This document shows positions 26,214 to 34,116 of a DNA stretch of 64,000 nucleotides, piece after piece. The translations under genes were made by a program, and so were the position numbers. The notes beneath the pieces are model-generated. The model was not told where the DNA came from. It saw nothing but the letters and a program-made list of their open reading frames with translations, and did not search any database. Location: the NCBI GenBank assembly GCA_964479695.1, contig CAYZSO010000005.1:79489-143488 (forward strand), given 5' to 3'. The stretch's first letter is position 1, and each line of letters starts with the position of its first letter. The stretch is from JAAYZH01 sp964479695 (GTDB taxonomy: Bacteria; Bacillota; Clostridia; Saccharofermentanales; Fastidiosipilaceae).

Positions 26214-26245
26214 ACCGCAGAACTTTCAATTTAAAGTTCTGCGGT
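26214..26245. repeat. PAL1 palindrome, copy 7
   Basis: 32-bp inverted repeat with one mismatch in the region between the divergent response regulator and secreted-protein genes. Confidence 0.93.
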
Positions 26246-26487
26246 TGGTCCTTAGTATCTTCATTATAAGCGGATGTGTGTCTTTTTTAAGGCGAAGGTT
26301 ACAGGACACCAGGACACAAAGTTGTCACAACTGGGGCTTATTCTATCAGCGTAGACAAGGCAATGATCAATTGAGGCCGACAATGGACAGTTGGAGGCCT
26401 GGCAAACGCTAAGTGAAGCCGTAAGAGGCCAAGCGAAGCCTCAAAGTGTCTCGAAGGCTAATGAAGGCCCATCAAGGAGGAATAGAA

Positions 26488-27126
26488 ATGAAGAAAGTAT
26501 TGAAGAAAATCGCAACTGCGTTGGCGGTCGCTGTCGTGGTTGTAGGCGTTGCGGTAGGTGCAGGTAGCCAGAAGGTACTGGCTGCGTCCGATTATGAGAC
26601 GCCGTTGGAGGCTTTGGCCGCATTGACCGGGAAGACGGAGGAGACGCTCCGAACTGAGCTTGCTGAGCCCGGCGTCAGCCTCTTCACGATTGCCGAGGAG
26701 AATGGCGTCCTGGATGAATTCGAGGCGGAGGTCAAGGAGATTCGTAAGGATAATATTTTGGCCAAAGTCGCCTCCGGCCTCATCACTCAAGAGCGTGCTG
26801 ATCAGATGATCCAAAGAATCGATGAATCTGATTCGACGTTTGGTTTCATGGGACGCGCATATGACGGATTCGGCGGTTGCCTTGGCAATGGCGCGCGTGG
26901 TGGTTATGGCCCGATGATGGGCTATTCGGCCAATTCGATCAATTCGGGCAACAGTGAATCTGCTTGGGGCTGGAACCGCGGAACTGGAGCCGGCACCGGC
27001 AATGGTGCGGCGACTGGTAATGGAGCCGGCACTGGGGCTGACACCGATAATGGGACATCGAATGTTGGTAATTGGATGAATGGTTTCGGTGTTGGTTTTG
27101 GCGGAGGCTGCGGCCGTTGGCGCTGA
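26488..27126 (+). CDS. Secreted DUF2680/YckD-like protein with Gly/Asn-rich tail
   Basis: 212 residues from ATG 26488 (AAGGAGG upstream). Signal peptide: KKVLKKIATA, hydrophobic core, likely cut after VLAA. Residues ~38-110 fit the helical YckD/DUF2680 repeat pattern (LEALAALTGKTEETLRTEL, then SLFTIAEENGVLDEF, then ASGLITQERADQMIQRI). The rest is Gly/Asn/Thr repeats ending GGGCGRWR, with two isolated cysteines. It is divergent from the two-component system, so it may be regulated by it or be its extracellular partner. Confidence 0.75.
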   Translation: MKKVLKKIATALAVAVVVVGVAVGAGSQKVLAASDYETPLEALAALTGKTEETLRTELAEPGVSLFTIAEENGVLDEFEAEVKEIRKDNILAKVASGLITQERADQMIQRIDESDSTFGFMGRAYDGFGGCLGNGARGGYGPMMGYSANSINSGNSESAWGWNRGTGAGTGNGAATGNGAGTGADTDNGTSNVGNWMNGFGVGFGGGCGRWR

Positions 27127-27196
27127 TAGGCTGATTATCGACGGCTTATGGCCGACGGTTGATGACTGATGATTGACGGCGCGTGACCCGTTGCAG

Positions 27197-27234
27197 ACAA
27201 CCGCAGAACTTTCAATTGAAAGTTCTGCGGTTGT
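27197..27234. repeat. PAL1 palindrome, copy 8, extended arms
   Basis: Perfect 38-bp palindrome. The centre is TTTCAATTGAAA, so the A:T pair of other copies is replaced by a matching C:G pair, and the ends extend with ACAA/TTGT. Confidence 0.95.
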
Positions 27235-27291
27235 TGTAGTTATGTGTGAATTTATATTTTTATATAACGAAGAATTCTTTTAGACAGTGTG

Positions 27292-27332
27292 CCCCCCTTA
27301 TGTAATAATAGGCGAGAAAATTTACAGGGGGG
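27292..27332 (+). promoter_or_regulatory. Hairpin sequestering the uracil permease ribosome site
   Basis: CCCCCC (27292-27297) can pair with the GGGGGG ribosome site (27327-27332), stacked on TGTAA (27301-27305) with TTACA (27322-27326); a TTA bulge and a 16-base loop remain. The G-run lies 6 bases before the ATG, so folding would hide it. Confidence 0.6.
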
Positions 27333-27338
27333 TTATTT

Positions 27339-28814
27339 ATGAGTAAATCACAGACACATACTTCTGCAAATGGTAGTCATTCTGCTCCAGACCAAACGGG
27401 TCAAACGAGTCAAGCAACCCAAGCAACCCAACCGACCCAGCCAAGCCAGCAAGGCAAGGGCACAAACAAAAGCCCCAGGCTTGGCCAAGATCCCATATGG
27501 GATGTGAGGGAGCTTTCGTTGGGGAAGACCCTGATTTTAGGGCTCCAACATTTGTTTGCTATGTTTGGGGCGACGATTTTAGTGCCCTTGTTGACGGGGC
27601 TGGATGTGTCGACGACGCTTTTGATGGCCGGACTTGGAACATTATTGTTCCATATTATATGTAAAGGGAAAGTGCCGGCCTTTTTGGGCTCGTCGTTTGC
27701 CTTTCTGGGTGGATATGCGGCCGTAGCGCCGATGATTGACGGCAAACCGAACTTGGAGCTTCTGCCCTATGCGAGCGGAGGCGTTTTCTTTGCCGGCCTC
27801 GTGTATGTCGCGATGGCCGGCTTCATTAAGATTTTCGGTGTTAAGCGGGTCATGCGTTTCTTCCCGCCGGTGGTGACGGGGCCGATTATCATTTCGATTG
27901 GGCTGATCTTGGCCCCGTCGGCAATCAGTAATGCGAGCACCGATTGGCTGTTGGCGGTAGTCGCAGTGGCAATCGTGATTTATTTCAACATATGGGGGAA
28001 AGGAATGTTTAAGATCATCCCGATCATATTGGGGATACTGATCTCGTATGCTTTGGCCGTAATCTTGGGAAGGGTCGACTATGCTGAGATCCTCAGCTCA
28101 GACTTGTTCCACCTGCCACTCAACCCCTCGCAATTTATGAAATTCGACTTCAGCGCGATCGTGACGATTATGCCGATCGCTTTGGCCACAATCATGGAAC
28201 ATATTGGCGATATCTCTGCCATCAGCGCAACAACCGGCCGCAATTTCATCAAAGACCCCGGCCTTCACCGAACCTTGCTGGGTGATGGGCTCGCGACTTC
28301 GATGGCGGCGGCGTTCGGCGGGCCTGCCAACACGACCTACGGCGAGAATACGGGTGTACTTGTTTTGACCAAAGTCTACGACCCCCGCGTCATGCAAATT
28401 GCCGCCGTTTTTGCTGTCATTCTCTCGTTCTTCCCGGCGGTCAGTGCTGCGATTCGCTCGGTGCCGCTGGCGATTATCGGCGGTGTGTCGCTGATCCTCT
28501 ACGGCATGATTTCCGCCATTGGGGTCCGTAATTTGGTTGAAAACCAGGTCGACTTCACCAAAAGCCGCAACCTCATCGTCGCCGCATCGATTTTCGTCTG
28601 CGCACTCGGCTTCACCGGCGATGTCAACGGCATTTCTTTCATGATCGGCGAAGCCAACATCCACCTCTCCGGCCTCGCGATTGCGTCCCTCGTCGGCATT
28701 TTCCTGAACGCCGTCCTGCCCGGTAAGGATTATGATCTCGACCAGGAAGCGCCGGCGGACACAGGCGTGAATTTTTCCGGTACGGATACGACGAAGGAAG
28801 GTCGGCAGCCGTAA
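27339..28814 (+). CDS. uraA: Uracil/xanthine permease, NCS2 family
   Basis: H+-coupled nucleobase importer. After an atypical N-terminal extension of ~45 Thr/Gln/Ser-rich residues (TQATQATQPTQP, DNA 27400-27460) the family core begins: LGLQHLFAMFGATILVPLLTG, later FGGPANTTYGENTGV, the substrate-site motif of uracil transporters, and IMEHIGDISA. Around 14 membrane segments are expected. ATG 27339 has a GGGGGG ribosome site that can be closed in a hairpin. No pyr genes are adjacent. Confidence 0.9.
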   Translation: MSKSQTHTSANGSHSAPDQTGQTSQATQATQPTQPSQQGKGTNKSPRLGQDPIWDVRELSLGKTLILGLQHLFAMFGATILVPLLTGLDVSTTLLMAGLGTLLFHIICKGKVPAFLGSSFAFLGGYAAVAPMIDGKPNLELLPYASGGVFFAGLVYVAMAGFIKIFGVKRVMRFFPPVVTGPIIISIGLILAPSAISNASTDWLLAVVAVAIVIYFNIWGKGMFKIIPIILGILISYALAVILGRVDYAEILSSDLFHLPLNPSQFMKFDFSAIVTIMPIALATIMEHIGDISAISATTGRNFIKDPGLHRTLLGDGLATSMAAAFGGPANTTYGENTGVLVLTKVYDPRVMQIAAVFAVILSFFPAVSAAIRSVPLAIIGGVSLILYGMISAIGVRNLVENQVDFTKSRNLIVAASIFVCALGFTGDVNGISFMIGEANIHLSGLAIASLVGIFLNAVLPGKDYDLDQEAPADTGVNFSGTDTTKEGRQP

Positions 28815-28822
28815 GTTTCAGC

Positions 28823-28854
28823 ACCGCAGAACTTTGAATTTAAAGTTCTGCGGT
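28823..28854. repeat. PAL1 palindrome, copy 9
   Basis: 32-bp inverted repeat with one mismatch (TTTGAATTTAAA centre) just after uraA. Confidence 0.93.
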
Positions 28855-28865
28855 TCACGTCGACG

Positions 28866-28880
28866 TTGGCCAAAGCCGCC
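28866..28880. repeat. Intergenic TTGGCCAAAG motif copy
   Basis: TTGGCCAAAGCCGCC, outside any gene. Confidence 0.85.
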
Positions 28881-28914
28881 TCCCTCCACTCCCGCTACTA
28901 TCCTTTTCTGTGTT

Positions 28915-29030
28915 CGTGGCGCCCTTTGCCGTTGGCGCCTTTTGCCGTGAGCGCCTTTTCCCGATGGCGCCTCTTGCCGTTGGCGCCCCTTACCGTTGGC
29001 GCCTCAAACCCATTACCTATTTGGAGACGG
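28915..29030. repeat. GGCGCC-containing tandem repeats
   Basis: Six or more imperfect copies of a ~16-bp unit, TTGGCGCCTTTTGCCG, each carrying the palindrome GGCGCC or close to it. Non-coding; together with the flanking DNA it fills the gap between uraA and the inverted-repeat unit. Confidence 0.8.
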
Positions 29031-29082
29031 CGCCCCAAACCCATTGATCCTATTGGTGACTCAGCCCGACTTCGACAGGCAA

Positions 29083-29325
29083 CAAGTTACACTCCACATA
29101 AGTTCGGAATTTTTAATCGCAAAGGATCTGATGTATTGGAATAGGTCGTTTTATGTTGCTGATAATGTTGCCGAAGGCATACGTCAGTCGATGCTGAGAC
29201 CTTAGATAAAGGTGGCTTTGGCCAAAAAACGGATCGGCGAATTCGTATCAAGTTGTGCTCCACATAAGTTCGGAATTTTTCAGAGTGAAGGATATTATCC
29301 ATTTTCATCAACCGGTAAACGAGGT
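29083..29325. repeat. Left inverted arm of the 2.2-kb paralogue B unit
   Basis: Contains two direct copies of a ~45-bp repeat (29083-29128 and 29249-29300) around CTCCACATAAGTTCGG followed by AATTTTT, ~165 bases apart, with a TTTGGCCAAA palindrome between them. Compared with the reverse complement of 31035-31278, the same order appears: ...GAT-GAG-C-TT-GAT..., CTTTGGCCAAAA, ATC-GCGAAT, ATCAAGTTGT-CTCCACATAAGTTC, AGGAT--TATC-ATT-TC. The match is imperfect and was made by eye. Confidence 0.7.
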
Positions 29326-29387
29326 GTCATTGACCGCAAAATCAGTTGTGAAGGCTCACGATCGTCAGCGTTAATGACCTGGAGGCG

Positions 29388-29404
29388 GGCGGCTTTGGCC
29401 AAAA
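29388..29404. repeat. Intergenic GGCTTTGGCCAAA motif copy
   Basis: GGCGGCTTTGGCCAAAA upstream of paralogue B, not in a gene I accept. Confidence 0.85.
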
Positions 29405-29638
29405 CTTATTGATGAAACCCAACATGCTGAAATTGTGTGAACTTTGTGTCTCGGCAATTTTGTGGATTGGGTACAAAACGGAAAAAAACCCAAGTTCTAC
29501 ATGATTCATTCCCTACGTCTGCCGCATCGGTTATTGTTATTACATCAGAACTCGCTTGGGCGGATGGGCCTGAGGATGACGTCGATGCTGACGCCGATAA
29601 CGACGTTGACATTTAAATTTGGTGAAGGGGTGAATCAG

Positions 29639-30556
29639 ATGATGTTCTATAGTCATTGGTCTGCTGCGGGAATTTGGGGCATTCCGCATCTGCATAAATA
29701 TTACCCCGAGAAAATGAATGGCGTTGAGCATGTCACCGTGACCACGCATACGGAGCGCTTTTCATACTCTGATAAGAAGACGGATCTTTGTTCGGTCAAG
29801 CTTCCGATTGGGGCCGTCAGATATGTCAGGGGCAAATATATGGCGTCGCCGGAGATGACTTTTACGCAACTTTGCAACGACGTGGAGAATGTGCAAGTGG
29901 CGATCATGATTGGAAATCACATGTGCAGTAGGGGGCCGAATGGCGAGAAACCGCTTACTTCCGTGTATAAGTTGAAGAAGTTTCTCAGTAAGGTTCATTA
30001 CTTGCGTGGGCGTCCGCGCGCTTTGGAGGCCGTGGAGCGAATCAACCCCAATTTCCGCTCCATCATGGAGGTTTCTTTGCAGATGGCTCTGTGTTTACCT
30101 CATACGCTCGGGGGGCTTTGTTTCCAGAGCCTCAATTTGGTGAATTGTTCCATTGCGATTACGGAAGACGAGGCTCGTCAGATGGGGCAGATTGAGCTTT
30201 TTCTTAAGCCCGACCTTTGTGACGAGAAGAAAAAGGTCATCATCGAATTCCAGAGTAAAAGGTATCACAGTTCTCCGGAGGCAATCGCCCGTGACGACCT
30301 TCGCCGAACGATTCTTGAGGCCAAAGGCTATACCGTCATCTATGTCTATGCCAGGGACCTCTACAATCTCGAGCTTTTTGCCATTCTTTGCAAGCGAATT
30401 GCCAAAGCCCTCAAGAAAACCATCAACTTCACCTGCAACAATTACGCAGTAAACTTCGAAAAGCAACGTGCGTTGCTCCCGGATTTTTGCTGCGACGACG
30501 ATAGGGACATGTATTACTTCTTCAACGAAATTCACTCACGCGAACCTGTCCAGTGA
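29639..30556 (+). CDS. AbiEi-like N-terminus plus DUF559/Vsr-like PD-(D/E)XK domain protein (paralogue B)
   Basis: 305 residues from ATG 29639; GAAGGGGTG serves as ribosome site and the longer frame from 29444 has none. N-terminus SHWSAAGIWGIPHLHKYYP as in paralogue A, then C51SVKLPIG, SPEMTFTQLCN, LRGRPRALE and the nuclease-like block: PD at 191-192, IIEFQSKRYHSSPE (201-214), D219/D220 and RR (222-223), GYTVIYVYARD. In A the second acidic position is Asp (EYD); here it is Gln (EFQ) with Lys207 after it, so activity may differ. It is the only good gene inside a unit bounded by inverted arms, next to tRNA-Thr. Function unknown. Confidence 0.65.
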   Translation: MMFYSHWSAAGIWGIPHLHKYYPEKMNGVEHVTVTTHTERFSYSDKKTDLCSVKLPIGAVRYVRGKYMASPEMTFTQLCNDVENVQVAIMIGNHMCSRGPNGEKPLTSVYKLKKFLSKVHYLRGRPRALEAVERINPNFRSIMEVSLQMALCLPHTLGGLCFQSLNLVNCSIAITEDEARQMGQIELFLKPDLCDEKKKVIIEFQSKRYHSSPEAIARDDLRRTILEAKGYTVIYVYARDLYNLELFAILCKRIAKALKKTINFTCNNYAVNFEKQRALLPDFCCDDDRDMYYFFNEIHSREPVQ

Positions 30557-31034
30557 TGGATTCTATGGCAAGGTTCTTATGCTGGATTCCTGTGTCGGGC
30601 AACTGTGTCAGATCACTGTGTTGGGTTCCTGTGATGGATTCCTGCTTATACTTGCCTGTAGGGCTTGATGTTCGTCTAAGTGATAGACGATTCTGTGTTC
30701 GCCAGGTCGTTTGTCGGCGAGGTGTTTGCAGGATGTTGCCGACCAAGTGCCTGCCAGGACGTTTGCCGATCCTTATTATCAATCTCTACACCAGCTCTTT
30801 TCAAACGTTTGTTATTGCTCTTGAAGTGCAATAGCTTATTACCCATGTAATGTGATCTCCGTAACCGAATGTCATGGCGCTATCTAGACAACATCTTTGA
30901 TTTGTCTAGGCTTTAGCATGTGATCCTTTCGGCGGATTCTTCCGGAGGCGGCCAATTTGAATCAGTCGTCACAAGTTTACGTCTGTTGCCAACGAGTATG
31001 AGTCAATTATCCACTAGTTCGAGTCAATCGCCAG
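30557..31034. other. Non-coding stretch inside the paralogue B unit
   Basis: No supported gene. 30560-30660 has imperfect repeats of GGATTCCTGTG; CTAGACAA (30884-30891) pairs with TTGTCTAG (30902-30909); 31000-31050 has degenerate repeats of GAGTCAATYRCCAGCTAGTTT type. Confidence 0.5.
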
Positions 31035-31278
31035 CTAGTTTAAGTCCTTCGCCAATTCGTTTTACAGTCGAGGACAATTGATAGCATCCTGCTCTTTAAA
31101 AAATTATGAACTTATGTGGAGAACAACTTGATGTGGATTCGCTGATTCTAATTTTGGCCAAAGTCGCCCCCATCAAAGCCTCATACATCAGTGAGGAGTG
31201 TGTGCTTTCACTTGTTTTTACAGTCGAAGTAAAATATAATATCCTGTGCTCCAAAAAATTCCGAACTTATGTGGAGAG
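31035..31278. repeat. Right inverted arm of the 2.2-kb paralogue B unit
   Basis: Two direct copies (31060-31130 and 31216-31278) of TTTTACAGTCGA...ATCCTG...AAAAAATT--GAACTTATGTGGAG, inverted relative to the left arm, with a TTTTGGCCAAAG palindrome (31152-31163) between them. The outer copy ends 77 bases before the tRNA-Thr promoter's -35 box. Confidence 0.7.
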
Positions 31279-31354
31279 TAGTATGTTATTGAGAAAGAAC
31301 AATCAGCATAAGCTAACAATAGTTGACAATAGGGGTTAACAATAAAAATTTACG

Positions 31355-31383
31355 TTGACTTTATGCGTCCTCTTGTCTACAAT
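31355..31383 (+). promoter_or_regulatory. Promoter of tRNA-Thr
   Basis: TTGACT (31355-31360), 17 bases, TACAAT (31378-31383); the start would be ~31390, 13 bases before the mature tRNA. Confidence 0.85.
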
Positions 31384-31402
31384 GTTCGTTGCCTGTCAAC
31401 AC

Positions 31403-31478
<76 letters not shown>

Positions 31479-31484
31479 CATTAG

Positions 31485-31523
31485 AACCCCGCATTCTAGT
31501 AGATTGCGGGGTTTTTGTTTTTT
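31485..31523 (+). terminator. Terminator of tRNA-Thr
   Basis: AACCCCGCA pairs with TGCGGGGTT around an 11-base loop and is followed by a long T-run (TTTTGTTTTTT). Confidence 0.93.
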
Positions 31524-32100
31524 CTAGTTGCACTGATGTTGCACTTGAGTGCCACTTATGTGCCACTTTTTATTTTTCAGCAAGCATTTCTTCGTAAAAA
31601 AATGCTCTAGTAATTCAACTGTAATTCAGCTAGTAATTCACCTGTTTTAAGATGACCAGCAGTAGGCCTAAGCGCTAAGATACCGGTCCCATATTCTCTG
31701 AATGGTCCATAACTAACTGCATCTGCCCCTGTTGGGGCGGCTTTGGCCACCTTAATGGCTTATTTCTCGACATCCTGCCTAATTACATGAACTGCGAAGT
31801 GGGGAAGATGCACTAATTATTCTTTTATTACTCAAAAGTGAACACCCATTCATGTATGAAACAGAGGAATAGCAAAATGTCTAAGTTCAAATTCTACTGA
31901 TTAGTAAGTATGACCAAAATTAACAGTATAAAACTGACATAATCACTGTTTTATCACAAGGAACATGAAGCCACTTGACGTGAATATGTAAAATCGTTTA
32001 ATCTGACCGAAGATGAAGACCCATTCAGGTATACGAAAAATATGGCGAATTTTGATTCGAAATATTCATTGAGTAACCGGCAACGACGACAGGTTTATGA
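31524..32100. other. Long non-coding, AT-rich stretch after tRNA-Thr
   Basis: No supported gene. A TTTGGCC motif variant with GGGGCGGC context lies at ~31734-31748 and GTAATTCA repeats at 31606-31640. No second tRNA-Thr 3' end that would mark an integrated element was seen. Confidence 0.5.
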
Positions 32101-32289
32101 CAAACCACATACTTACCGACAACACCTCACTAAACTTACTAAACCGACCAAACCACACCAAAACCAAACACACCAAACCCACTGCACAAACCACACCAAT
32201 ACCAAACCCACTAAACCCACTACACAAACCAAAACCACCAAATACACAACATCAACCAAAACCCACCACACACCAGAGAAGGAGACAAG
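32101..32289 (+). promoter_or_regulatory. G-depleted, C/A-rich leader before the SDR gene
   Basis: About 170 bases with only three or four G on the plus strand, built of degenerate ACCAAACCC units, ending in AGAAGGAGACAAG, the ribosome site. Such C-rich, G-poor, unstructured RNA is the kind of sequence Rho loads on; it could also simply be a repeat expansion. Confidence 0.45.
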
Positions 32290-33009
32290 ATGAATTTGCA
32301 AAGCAAAGTAGCTGTCGTAACCGGAGGCGCTCGAGGATTAGGCCAAGCCATGTGCGAGCGATTTGCCGCGGAAGGGGCCAGAGTAGTGGCGCTCGACATG
32401 GGCGAGATGAATTATGAGAACGAAAATGTTGAATACATGCTTTTGAACGTCACCGACCGTGAAGCCTGCAAAACCACATTCGACAAAATTGTTGAAAAGT
32501 ATGACCGCATTGACATCCTCGTAAATAACGCCGGCATTACCCGCGACGCCATGACTCGCAAAATGTCGGATGAGCAATGGGATCAGGTGATTGATGTCAA
32601 CCTGAGCGGCGTGTTCAACCTCACCCGTTACGTGGGACCGCACATGGAGCAGATGGGCGGAGGCAGCATCATCAATATTGCATCCGTGGTCGGGGTGTTC
32701 GGCAATATTGGGCAGGCAAATTACTCAGCATCGAAGGGTGGGGTGATTGCTTTGGCCAAGACTTGGGCCAAAGAATTCGCCCGCAAAGGCGTTCCTGTTC
32801 GAGTGAATGCGATTGCTCCAGGCTACATCATGACGGATATTTTGAAAACTGTGCCGCAGGATTTGCTGGATAGCTTTGCCAAGATGACGATGTTAGGCCG
32901 CCTGGGGCAGCCGGAGGAAATTGCGGCGGCGGCGGCTTTCTTAGCTTCTGATGACGCAGCGTACATTACAGGGCATGTGCTTTCTGTTGATGGCGGAATG
33001 AGGCTCTGA
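32290..33009 (+). CDS. Short-chain dehydrogenase, FabG / acetoacetyl-CoA reductase-like
   Basis: 239 residues: TGGARGLG (11-18), NNAG (79-82), Ser132, Tyr145 and Lys149 (YSASK). MLGRLGQPEEIA and the VDGGM end are typical of FabG/PhaB-like 3-oxoacyl reductases. As first gene of the island with a KAS III-like enzyme, thiolase and CoA-transferase, it probably interconverts a 3-oxo and a 3-hydroxy acyl compound. AAGGAG lies 7 bases before the ATG, after a C/A-rich leader. Confidence 0.88.
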   Translation: MNLQSKVAVVTGGARGLGQAMCERFAAEGARVVALDMGEMNYENENVEYMLLNVTDREACKTTFDKIVEKYDRIDILVNNAGITRDAMTRKMSDEQWDQVIDVNLSGVFNLTRYVGPHMEQMGGGSIINIASVVGVFGNIGQANYSASKGGVIALAKTWAKEFARKGVPVRVNAIAPGYIMTDILKTVPQDLLDSFAKMTMLGRLGQPEEIAAAAAFLASDDAAYITGHVLSVDGGMRL

Positions 33010-33078
33010 ACATTTGCGTGAAAAATGTGCAAACACAAACACTGACATCCAAGCACTCAATCAAGGAGATACGCTCAT

Positions 33079-34116
33079 ATGAAGCAATATGATGTCCATT
33101 TTCAGGAGCTGGTCACTGGGGAAACCCTAGCTTACCGACAAACCGCTCCCTCCCAACAAACCCAACAAACCCAACAAACCCAACCCTCCCAACCCTCCCA
33201 ACAAACCCAAACCCAGACCCAACAAGGCCAGACACAACAACCCACCTACGTTTTGCTCCACGGCAACCAGAGTGGTTCCTTTCACTGGCAGCCGCTGATG
33301 GAGAAACTCGAAGAAGAAGAAGAAGAAGAAGAAACAGCAAGCGTCTACGCCGCAAGCGTCTACGCAGCAAGCGTCTACGCCGCAAGCGTCTACGCCATTG
33401 ATTTACCGGGTTTCGGCGATAGCACCTACAACCAGCGCTTCGATTCGCTCTATGAACTCGCTGTTCACGTGGATGCCTGGATGGAAGCAATGGGCCTGAC
33501 GCAAGCGATCGTCGTAGGCTGGTCAACAGGTGGCGGAGTGGCTCTGGAATTGGCCGCGTCGTTCCCGGAGCGCGTTTCACACCTCGTGCTTCTGAGTTCG
33601 GTAGGGCTCGGCGGCTACCCAATCTACGCGGTGGACGAGCAATATCAGCCGGATCTCACCAAGCGCCTCTGCCAGAAGGATGAAATTGCTGAGCATCCAC
33701 TCTCGGCCAAGCCCGTTTTGAACGCTTACGCCACCGGCAACAAGGACTTTATGAAATCGGTCTGGAATCAGGCCATCTATAATTTGAACCCCATTTCCGA
33801 TGAGGATTTTGACATCTACCTCGACGGTATGTTCAAGCAGCGCAATCTCGTCGACATTTTGTACGCTCTGAGCCAGTTCAATTTCACCGACGAGTCCAAC
33901 GGTTGCACTCTAGGCTCGGGGAAGATCCACCAGATCACCTGCCCCGTCACCATCATTCAAGGGCGCAAGGATCTCGTCGTTCCGGCAGTTTGGGCTGAAG
34001 AGGCCAAAGCCGCGCTCGGCAACCTCGCAACCCTACATATGTTCGAAGAGTGTGGCCACTCCATCATCACCGATGATTTACCAGGACTGGTCAAGGTCCT
34101 AAAGGAGGTCTCGTGA
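33079..34116 (+). CDS. Alpha/beta hydrolase with two repeat insertions
   Basis: Alpha/beta hydrolase fold: oxyanion region VLLHGNQSGSF, nucleophile serine in GWSTGGG, aspartate in QGRKDLVVP and histidine in EECGHSIITDD. Similar enzymes cleave C-C bonds of dioxo acids or hydrolyse esters. It carries ~30 Gln/Thr/Ser-rich residues (DNA 33150-33245) and a run of Glu followed by four ASVYA units (33310-33400, 15-bp repeat) just before IDLPGFGDS, where the fold's own strand probably ended VYA. AAGGAG precedes the ATG. It overlaps the next start (TGATG), so the two are translated together. Confidence 0.85.
   Translation: MKQYDVHFQELVTGETLAYRQTAPSQQTQQTQQTQPSQPSQQTQTQTQQGQTQQPTYVLLHGNQSGSFHWQPLMEKLEEEEEEEETASVYAASVYAASVYAASVYAIDLPGFGDSTYNQRFDSLYELAVHVDAWMEAMGLTQAIVVGWSTGGGVALELAASFPERVSHLVLLSSVGLGGYPIYAVDEQYQPDLTKRLCQKDEIAEHPLSAKPVLNAYATGNKDFMKSVWNQAIYNLNPISDEDFDIYLDGMFKQRNLVDILYALSQFNFTDESNGCTLGSGKIHQITCPVTIIQGRKDLVVPAVWAEEAKAALGNLATLHMFEECGHSIITDDLPGLVKVLKEVS

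Noticed and set aside
21016..31278. A complete AbiE toxin-antitoxin system
   Set aside because: Both paralogues have an AbiEi-like N-terminus, but no AbiEii nucleotidyltransferase gene is next to either.
29083..31278. Ordinary insertion sequence or integrative element at tRNA-Thr
   Set aside because: No DDE transposase, serine or tyrosine recombinase motif was found in any frame, and no second copy of the tRNA 3' end is present, so no known element type was called.
32042..32293. 83-codon frame rich in KPT and Thr
   Set aside because: No ribosome site; made only by the C/A repeats of the leader and overlapping the next gene's start.
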